Assembly: GCA_030433125.1 (NCBI GenBank)
Contig: JAUIKZ010000005.1
Coordinates: 1 to 28,234, forward strand
DNA length: 28,234 nucleotides
Source of the DNA: Alphaproteobacteria bacterium
Lineage (GTDB): Bacteria; Pseudomonadota; Alphaproteobacteria; UBA6184
Reading direction: 5' to 3'
The stretch's first letter is position 1. Every line of letters begins with the position of its first letter. This document shows, piece by piece, positions 22,397 through 28,234 of the stretch. The notes under the pieces are model-generated. The model did no database searches. It worked only from the letters and a program-made list of their open reading frames with translations, and had not been told where the DNA came from. A program made the position numbers and the translations under genes.

Positions 22397-23512
22397 ATGA
22401 TGCGGCAGAACAAGCAAATTATAAAACGCGTTTACAACAGTAAAAAAGAAGCCAAACACAACGGTCAGTGGAAGGTAGCCTATGCCGACTTCATGACAGC
22501 CATGATGGCCTTTTTTTTGGTGATGTGGCTTATTAGTATGTCGTCCAGCGAAATGAGAGATGGTCTCGCAAACTATTTTGCGCCGGAAGGCGTGTCTCAA
22601 AATGTAACGGGAACGGACGGCGTGCTAGAGCGCGGTAAAACGCTTGTGACAGAAGGCAACCTTGAAACCATGAGTAAAGGCACCGACATCTACCCCGACT
22701 ATGTGAATTATCAGGGTGATGCCACGCTAGAACTTTATGCGCCGAGGGGCACCAGTGAAACCCCAAACGATGACGCGCCTGCCGCTGACAAAACAAACAC
22801 ACTCATCAAAGCTAACAATTTATTCGAAACATCCAGCTTGGATGCCAAAAATCAAGAGCAAAACAAGCGCTCACCGGGGAACGGCGCCCTTGCGAATATT
22901 GTGGATGATTTTGAAATACACCAAGCGCATCAAACACTCCAGCGCAGCATCATGGACCTTAACGGCGATAAAGCCGCAGAGGCTATCGAAAACGTTGTTG
23001 TAAGCATCACCGCGGAGGGTATTGAAATTCAGATTTCTGATGATAAAGAGTTTACGATGTTTAAAAGCGGCTCGGACGAACTTACAGACGAGGCTCGCCA
23101 GACTTTTTCAAAATTATCCAGTGCGCTGCAAGGCCTGCCTTATAAAATAGCCATAGTGGGCCACACAGACGCCTACCCCTTCGTGTCTCGCCGCAACTAC
23201 ACAAACTGGCACTTGTCTAGTGATCGGGCCAACGCTGTGAGTTTGGCGATGCTGCAAGCGGGGCTCAGCAGTGATAGGATTCACTCCATTACAGGCCGTG
23301 CTGACACCGCCCTTAAAAATCAAGATGACCCTTTTGCAGCGGAAAACCGTCGTGTATCCATTATTGTATTGCGTAAAGAAAAGGTAGAAGACAAGTCTGA
23401 AAAAGAGACGGCCCAAGATACAAGCATTGCAGGGGCGCCTAACGTAACAGATGCCGATGCGATGGAAATGGAAACAGATGCTGACATGGGTGATGCAAAC
23501 AACACGCCGTAG
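22397..23512 (+). CDS. motB: Flagellar motor protein MotB
   Basis: MotB anchors the stator to peptidoglycan and carries the proton-binding aspartate. The 371-residue product has the single transmembrane helix with AYADFMTAMMAFFLVMWLIS, in which Asp31 corresponds to the essential Asp32 of E. coli. The C-terminal OmpA-like peptidoglycan-binding domain (about 205-330) includes AIVGHTDAYPF and NWHLSSDRANAVSLAMLQAG. Between them is a long linker rich in Asp, Asn and Thr, and the C-terminus has an acidic tail (METDADMGDANN) not found in most relatives. AAGGAA precedes the ATG at 22397. A working motor would need the remaining flagellar genes, which are not in this window. Confidence 0.93.
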   Translation: MMRQNKQIIKRVYNSKKEAKHNGQWKVAYADFMTAMMAFFLVMWLISMSSSEMRDGLANYFAPEGVSQNVTGTDGVLERGKTLVTEGNLETMSKGTDIYPDYVNYQGDATLELYAPRGTSETPNDDAPAADKTNTLIKANNLFETSSLDAKNQEQNKRSPGNGALANIVDDFEIHQAHQTLQRSIMDLNGDKAAEAIENVVVSITAEGIEIQISDDKEFTMFKSGSDELTDEARQTFSKLSSALQGLPYKIAIVGHTDAYPFVSRRNYTNWHLSSDRANAVSLAMLQAGLSSDRIHSITGRADTALKNQDDPFAAENRRVSIIVLRKEKVEDKSEKETAQDTSIAGAPNVTDADAMEMETDADMGDANNTP

Positions 23513-23569
23513 TGCGCAATCGCTTCCATAAAAGTCGAAAGCTAAATTAGCTGCCACCCGTTAATACCT

Positions 23570-23598
23570 TTGTAATAAATGGTATTTAAAGTTATATT
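23570..23598 (+). promoter_or_regulatory. Sigma70-type promoter of the envC-like/ctpA/aminopeptidase operon
   Basis: TTGTAA (23570-23575) and TATATT (23593-23598) are separated by exactly 17 bases. AATACC (23563-23568) and GGTATT (23581-23586) form a dyad over the -35 region, and AGCTAA-A-TTAGCT lies further upstream; either could bind a regulator. Confidence 0.5.
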
Positions 23599-23612
23599 AA
23601 GAAAAAACGCAT

Positions 23613-24236
23613 ATGAACACACTAAAACTTTTTGCGCTAACGGCTGGCCTTACTACACTCGTCCACAGCTACCTGAACGATGCGGAACTCCAAATCCGGG
23701 GAGACGAGCAAAACATGTCAGACAAAGAGCTGTTGGATTACAGCTACCAGCAACGAGAGGCACTCAAGCATGCGAGCGGCAATCACACCCAAGAAATATT
23801 GCGACTTGAAAAACTTATTCATTACCTTGAACAATTAATTGATAAAAAACACACCCAAGAAGCTGAACTCGAAAACATGATCACGGTTACCAACCTGCTC
23901 ATGGGTAAAAGCCGCAAGCCACGCAAAATCCGGCTCCCTATCAATAATGCTAAGCCCACCAAGTTTGAGAATGATCCTGTGTATGGGCGGGGCTACGTGT
24001 TTAAGGCAACGGCCCCTGAAAATGTGTATGCCCCCATTGACGGAAAAGTAGCCAGCATCAAAAAAAACAATCAACTAAATTACGTGGTTGTCCTTGAAAC
24101 CTCTGATAAGCACCATTACATATTAACAGGTTTACATAAAGTAACAGTAAAAGAAGGCGCGCAAGTACAAGCCAATCAAGTGATTGGCCATGCGCAGCCA
24201 GGTGCACACATATATTTGGAATATTACGAGTTTTAA
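23613..24236 (+). CDS. Murein hydrolase activator, EnvC-like with a degenerate M23 (LytM) domain
   Basis: The 207-residue product has an apparent N-terminal signal (MNTLKLFALTAGLTTLVHSY), a charged coiled-coil region at about 40-100 (RLEKLIHYLEQLIDKKHTQE) and a C-terminal LytM/M23-like beta domain at about 115-207, with VYGRGYVFKATAPENVYAPI and DGKVASIKKN, ending VIGHAQPGAHIYLEYYEF. The metal-binding H...D and HxH residues of active M23 peptidases are absent, so it should act as an activator or scaffold rather than an enzyme, as EnvC and NlpD do for amidases. It is much shorter than EnvC of E. coli (419) because the coiled coil is reduced. ctpA follows after 3 bases, an order common in alphaproteobacteria, which supports the assignment. 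Confidence 0.68.
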   Translation: MNTLKLFALTAGLTTLVHSYLNDAELQIRGDEQNMSDKELLDYSYQQREALKHASGNHTQEILRLEKLIHYLEQLIDKKHTQEAELENMITVTNLLMGKSRKPRKIRLPINNAKPTKFENDPVYGRGYVFKATAPENVYAPIDGKVASIKKNNQLNYVVVLETSDKHHYILTGLHKVTVKEGAQVQANQVIGHAQPGAHIYLEYYEF

Positions 24237-24239
24237 GAG

Positions 24240-25628
24240 ATGAAAAAAATTTTATTATCAAGCTTGCTGCTTCTTAGCATAGCAGGAGCGGCTTCCTCCG
24301 AAAAAGAAAACAACTGCAAGAAAACGCCTCCCCCCACAGAGCAAGACAAGCAAGCCGCTATTAGCATTCCTGAGGAAGAGGCGAAAGAAATCATCGAAAG
24401 TGTTAACTACTTTGCGCAAATCAGCGGCCTGATCAAACGCATCTATGTGGATGACCCGGACCAAAAGAAAATGCTGAGTGGTGCCATAAACGGCATGCTA
24501 AACGCCCTCGATCCTCACTCTACTTATATGGATGAAGATGAGCTCAAGTCATTTAAAGAGAGCACCACCGGCTCTGTAAACGGCATTGGTATTCAAATCG
24601 CCCCCGATAAAGGTGTGCTTAAGGTTATTGCCCCCATAGAAGACACTCCGGCGCACAAAGCGGGCCTTCAGCCAGGTGACTATATCACTAAGGTAGACAG
24701 CAAAATTGTCTACGGCCTCTCTTTAGAAGAGGCGGTGCGTCTCATTAAAAATGGCCCTGCCGGCTCTACGGTGAAGCTTACGGTGGTACGCGATGGCAAG
24801 AGCTTCGAATCATCCATTAAGCGCACCAAAATCGCCGCTCCCTCTGTGAAGTATGGCGTGCTGAACAATGTTGGATACGTGCGTATTGCCCTCTTCGGTG
24901 AAAAAACCGGTAAAGAGTTCTCCGACGCCATCACGTATTTTAAAAAGCAAAAGGGCCTCACCTTACACGGCATCGTGCTTGACCTGCGCAGTAATGGCGG
25001 CGGCATTTTAGAAGAAGCTGTTAAGGTGTGTAATGACTTATTGCCCGGTGGCAACATAGTGAGTACGCGTGGGCGTCGCCAAAATGAAACCGAAACGATT
25101 CGATCTAACCCCACTCACTTAGCGGATGAATACCCTTTGGTGGTATTAGTAGATGGCGGCACGGCCTCCGCCCCCGAAATTGTAGCTGGCGCGGTACAAG
25201 ATAACAAGCGCGGCATTGTAATAGGGCAACAAACCTTTGGTAAAGCCACTGTGCAACGCCTCATCGACCTAAAGGGGAAGGGCGCTATTAAAATTACCAT
25301 CGCTCGCTACTACACCCCCAACGGGCATCATATTCAAGGAGAGGGCATTAAGCCCGACATCTTGGTAGAACCTATGAAGCTGGAGCCCCTGAGCAACAAG
25401 CCCGAATACCTTAAAGAGCGCGATCTCAAGAACGCCTTAGTCAATAGCGTGGATCGCAAACCTCAAAACACCTCGGAAAAACTTATCTCTCTTAAAGGAA
25501 CTTACGGCAAAGAGCTGGAGGAAGCTTTGGGGAAGGACTACCAACTCACACGTGCGGTAGATTTGATAAACGGTATCTATACAGCTAAGATTATCACCAC
25601 CGCCAAACAACCAATACAAAAAAAATAA
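24240..25628 (+). CDS. ctpA: Carboxy-terminal processing protease CtpA (S41 family)
   Basis: CtpA is an exported serine protease with a Ser-Lys dyad that trims envelope proteins, including peptidoglycan enzymes. The 462-residue product has a signal peptide (MKKILLSSLLLLSIAGAASS), an N-terminal cap, a PDZ domain at about 95-190 (DTPAHKAGLQPGDYITKVDS) and the protease core with DLRSNGGGILEEAVKV. The nucleophile is in DGGTASAPEIVAGA (Ser about 310) and the lysine in TFGKATVQ (about 335). Length is normal for the alphaproteobacterial form. It is the middle gene of a three-gene operon: it starts 3 bases after the EnvC-like gene and its stop overlaps the aminopeptidase P start by one base (TAATG). 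Confidence 0.94.
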   Translation: MKKILLSSLLLLSIAGAASSEKENNCKKTPPPTEQDKQAAISIPEEEAKEIIESVNYFAQISGLIKRIYVDDPDQKKMLSGAINGMLNALDPHSTYMDEDELKSFKESTTGSVNGIGIQIAPDKGVLKVIAPIEDTPAHKAGLQPGDYITKVDSKIVYGLSLEEAVRLIKNGPAGSTVKLTVVRDGKSFESSIKRTKIAAPSVKYGVLNNVGYVRIALFGEKTGKEFSDAITYFKKQKGLTLHGIVLDLRSNGGGILEEAVKVCNDLLPGGNIVSTRGRRQNETETIRSNPTHLADEYPLVVLVDGGTASAPEIVAGAVQDNKRGIVIGQQTFGKATVQRLIDLKGKGAIKITIARYYTPNGHHIQGEGIKPDILVEPMKLEPLSNKPEYLKERDLKNALVNSVDRKPQNTSEKLISLKGTYGKELEEALGKDYQLTRAVDLINGIYTAKIITTAKQPIQKK

Positions 25629-27346
25629 TGCCCCTCACAAGTAAAACCCCAGCCTCAATTTTGGCCACCCACCAACTGGATGCCTACATCATTCCTAAGT
25701 GGGGGCCCTATTTAGGCGAGCTGGAATTGCCTGGCGATAAACGCTTGGAGGCGATTACTGGCTTTACGGGGAGCGCCGGCTTTGCCGTGGTGATGCCACA
25801 TCAAACGTTATTAATCGTCGATGGCCGCTACACACAGCAAGCGCCTCAAGAAGCGAAACCAGGCGTTGTAGCCGTGCTCGGCAGCTTAAGCACCATCCCC
25901 AAACTGATCCAAGATGCATTACCTTCGTGTAACCGTGTTGGCTTTTGTGAGAATCATTTCTCTCATAAGCATGTGGCCTTTTTTAAAAAGGCTTTTGAAC
26001 ACAACACGCTGCAAGGGTTTAGCACCTGCTTGTTTGAAAACACTGGGTCCGACACAACGTTGGGCCAGAAGAAAAGCCAGCCGTCAGAGATTATCCCTGT
26101 TCCCAACCAAGTATCCGGCGCGGCCACTGGCGAAAAGCTCGCGCAGATTTTCAAACAGATTGAGCAAGAACACCTGTTGATCCATGACCCTGAAGAACTT
26201 TGCTGGCTCTTAAACATTCGGGGCCATGACGCGCCTACCTTGCCCATCAAATTTGGGCGCGGCCTTATAAGTAAAAATGGCGAGATACATTTTTACCTGG
26301 AGTATTCAGCCCCCCTTCCCCCTACATTAATCGGGCCTAACCTCCATCAACTGTCGGAAGAGTCCTTCTGGCAGCAAGCCTATGAAAAGCTTAACGTGGC
26401 TGTGTCATCCGAAGCGCCAGCAGGCCTTATCAACAAACTGCGCACGCCCCACCTTTTAGCCACCTCTCCCATAGCCAAGCTCAAAGCGCATAAAACGGGT
26501 GGCGAAATGAGCGCGTTGAAAGAAGCACAATACTCAGACAACATCTGCTTCATCAAGCTGTTTGCATGGCTGCACACGCAAAAATATCAAGTACGGGAAA
26601 TGGATGTGGTGGAACAGCTCGAAACGCTTCGTCGCCAGAACAAAACCTATCACAGCCAAAGCTTTGAAACCATTGCGGGTAGCGGACCCAACGGCGCTAT
26701 TGTGCATTATCGCCCCATGCCAAATGAGACGCTCCTTTGCGAACACGCCTTATTTTTGTTGGATGCGGGAGGGCATTTTCGCTTTGGCACCACCGACACC
26801 ACACGCACACTTTGCACCACTAACACGCCAACGCACGAACAAAAAGAAATGTACACGCGTGTATTAAAAGGGCATTTACGTGTGCTGAACACGCCTTTTC
26901 CGGCCGGCACAACGGGCCGCCAGTTAGACGTTATGGCCCGGCAAGACCTCTGGACGGTGGAAAAAGACTACGCCCATGGTACCGGTCATGGTGTGGGGGC
27001 CATGCTGAATGTACACGAAGGCCCTTATGGCATAAGCCCACGGGCGGCAGAGCTCCCACTTGCGCCCGGTGTGGTTCTCACCGTAGAACCCGGCTACTAT
27101 AAACCCGGCCATTATGGTATACGCATTGAGAACATGGCTGTAGTAGAAGAACGAGAACCCGGCTGGTTGCAATTGCGCAATATCACGCACGTGCCGTATG
27201 AGCGCAAACTGATCGATGGGAGATTACTCTCAACACATGAGCGTGACATCATTAACACCTATCATTGCCACATCTATCAACAGATGGCGCCGCACTTAAC
27301 ACTGCACGAAGCCAAGTGGCTAGCCGAAGCCACAGCCGCCTTGTAA
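25628..27346 (+). CDS. Xaa-Pro aminopeptidase (aminopeptidase P, M24 family)
   Basis: Aminopeptidase P is a dimanganese enzyme that removes the first residue of peptides with proline in position two. The 572-residue product has the three-domain long form. Two creatinase-like N-terminal domains are followed by the pita-bread catalytic domain with metal ligands in LLDAGGHFRFGTTDTTRTL (Asp about 379 and 390), GTGHGVGAMLNVHEGP (His about 454), LTVEPGYY (Glu about 487) and YGIRIENMAV (Glu about 501). All five ligands are present. The start overlaps the ctpA stop by one base, so it is translationally coupled. There is no signal peptide, so it should act in the cytoplasm on peptides from turnover or uptake. 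No terminator is evident after it. Confidence 0.93.
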   Translation: MPLTSKTPASILATHQLDAYIIPKWGPYLGELELPGDKRLEAITGFTGSAGFAVVMPHQTLLIVDGRYTQQAPQEAKPGVVAVLGSLSTIPKLIQDALPSCNRVGFCENHFSHKHVAFFKKAFEHNTLQGFSTCLFENTGSDTTLGQKKSQPSEIIPVPNQVSGAATGEKLAQIFKQIEQEHLLIHDPEELCWLLNIRGHDAPTLPIKFGRGLISKNGEIHFYLEYSAPLPPTLIGPNLHQLSEESFWQQAYEKLNVAVSSEAPAGLINKLRTPHLLATSPIAKLKAHKTGGEMSALKEAQYSDNICFIKLFAWLHTQKYQVREMDVVEQLETLRRQNKTYHSQSFETIAGSGPNGAIVHYRPMPNETLLCEHALFLLDAGGHFRFGTTDTTRTLCTTNTPTHEQKEMYTRVLKGHLRVLNTPFPAGTTGRQLDVMARQDLWTVEKDYAHGTGHGVGAMLNVHEGPYGISPRAAELPLAPGVVLTVEPGYYKPGHYGIRIENMAVVEEREPGWLQLRNITHVPYERKLIDGRLLSTHERDIINTYHCHIYQQMAPHLTLHEAKWLAEATAAL

Positions 27347-27530
27347 GAGAGGGATAGAAGTATGTTTAGTTGCACATTAAACATTAAATTTAATCAAGAT
27401 AATTTTTTTGAGCTTAATATCAGTCCTATATGACCTGAGCATATTTTCCATGTGATGCCTAAAGGTGGAAAAACCCTCCGAGGTGGGAGCGCTTCTTTTG
27501 ATACAATGAGGGTAAAGAATACTAAGACGC

Positions 27531-28234
27531 TCAGCAGGCATCCCCACCACTGCACCCACCGTTCATAGCTTCTTGCTCCGCTATATATTTTGCGCACACC
27601 AATCTAAATCTTATGCTGCGTAAAGCTGAGAAGGTACGTTCTTCCTCAGGAAGCTCTAAAAAACGTTCTGCCATTTCATTTTTAATGTCTTGGGGGACAT
27701 ACACTATTTCTCCCAACGGGGAATAAATACCCCCCCTTCTATCGACTAGTTGATCAGGGCGCATGGCTCGCAGAATTCTTTCGAAGTAGGATGCAAGCTC
27801 TTCTCGCTCATCACGCGGTTTAAAGAGAATCTTATATAAGATGTACACCACCCCTCTCTTCCCAATAATAGGTACTAAGCGTAAAAGCCTACGCACAATG
27901 CTTCCTTGCTTATCCTTAAAGAAAAGAATGGCTTCTGGCACAATCCCATATAAATTATAGCTATACCCCAATGATCCAAGCTTGAATACATCCTCTATAA
28001 CACTCTCTCGTTCAGCAGGAGGGACGCGGGTTATAGCACAGAAAACATCAATTAAATATGGATCTTGTACAAACTTCTTAAAGATCGAAACGCAGCTTAA
28101 AACGCTGGCCCGCTCAGTTGAAGAAAGCTGTTTAAAGCGATATATAACAGAGGCTAAACTGGGACTACCATCAAGAAGCCCCATCTTCAAAACACTAGCC
28201 ATAGCACTTTCTTGCTCAGCGGGAGGGACGCGGG
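27531..28234 (-). CDS. Protein with 34-residue helical repeats, 5' end cut by window edge
   Basis: I do not recognise this product. The frame is open at the right edge and 233 residues are visible; the in-frame ATG at 28202 lies inside a repeat, so the true start is outside. At least three repeats of 34 residues are seen: RVPPAEQESAMASVLKMGLL..., QLSSTERASVLSCVSIFKKF... and RVPPAERESVIEDVFKLGSL... The core is (V)PPAER.SV...V, alternating with a divergent unit, so the higher-order period is 68 residues. It is visible in DNA as well: two near-identical 20-base segments (28011-28030 and 28215-28234) lie exactly 204 bases apart. The pattern fits an alpha-solenoid. The C-terminal 120 residues are non-repetitive and end NGGCSGGDAC. 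Host interaction is possible but unproven. Confidence 0.7.
   Translation of the reverse strand, partial: RVPPAEQESAMASVLKMGLLDGSPSLASVIYRFKQLSSTERASVLSCVSIFKKFVQDPYLIDVFCAITRVPPAERESVIEDVFKLGSLGYSYNLYGIVPEAILFFKDKQGSIVRRLLRLVPIIGKRGVVYILYKILFKPRDEREELASYFERILRAMRPDQLVDRRGGIYSPLGEIVYVPQDIKNEMAERFLELPEEERTFSALRSIRFRLVCAKYIAEQEAMNGGCSGGDAC

Noticed and set aside
27531..28234. Possible TAL-effector-like DNA-binding repeats, because units are 34 residues
   Set aside because: The conserved core is (V)PPAER.SV, not the LTP.QVVAIAS...GG pattern, and there is no hypervariable residue pair at positions 12-13.
1..28234. CRISPR array, insertion sequence, prophage or toxin-antitoxin system
   Set aside because: No regularly spaced direct repeats, transposase or integrase motifs, terminal inverted repeats with a target duplication, or recognisable toxin-antitoxin pairs were seen.

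Overview
This 28.2 kb window is a gene-dense piece of a bacterial chromosome, most likely from an alphaproteobacterium of the host-associated Holosporales/Rickettsiales type. The evidence is the alphaproteobacterial form of L36, an HrcA-GrpE pair, a complete gatCAB operon, frataxin (CyaY), an EnvC-like/CtpA pair, a patatin-like lipase, several small exported proteins I cannot recognise, and a decaying biosynthetic gene (dapD). The order-level placement is inference from gene content, not from a phylogeny.

Layout, left to right. 1-471 holds the 5' part of lipB (minus strand, cut by the window edge). 681-1975 is a two-gene minus-strand operon for a small exported protein and a Sel1-repeat exported protein. 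2094-3749 is the hrcA-grpE heat-shock operon, with a CIRCE-like operator over the hrcA start region. 3796-3978 is rpmJ with its own promoter. 4311-6475 is cyaY plus an MsbA-type ABC exporter. 6553-7803 is an orphan exported/membrane protein, converging on rnr (RNase R, 7858-9900). 9901-10513 is a long intergenic region that contains a GC-rich element able to fold into a tightly packed three-way junction. 10455-14491 is a gatC-gatA-gatB operon whose last member is a broken dapD. A tRNA-Arg(CCG) on the minus strand follows, then dapE and an Atm1-type ABC exporter. 17569-17691 is a promoter-terminator unit that may be a small RNA. comM follows, then a patatin-like lipase, two small exported proteins with near-duplicate promoters, motA-motB, and an envC-like/ctpA/aminopeptidase P operon. 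The right edge cuts a gene built of 34-residue repeats.

Functionally, most of the window is housekeeping: translation (gatCAB, rpmJ, tRNA-Arg), RNA turnover (rnr), protein folding control (hrcA-grpE), Fe-S and lipoate metabolism (cyaY, Atm1-type exporter, lipB) and cell envelope work (envC-like, ctpA, dapD/dapE). The lineage-specific material consists of the exported small proteins, the 416-residue orphan and the 34-residue-repeat gene. The points most worth a second look are the dapD deletion-frameshift, the three-way-junction element, the paired promoters at 20914-20942 and 21362-21390, the candidate small RNA, and the repeat gene at the right edge. I found no CRISPR array, transposase, phage gene or recognised defence system.
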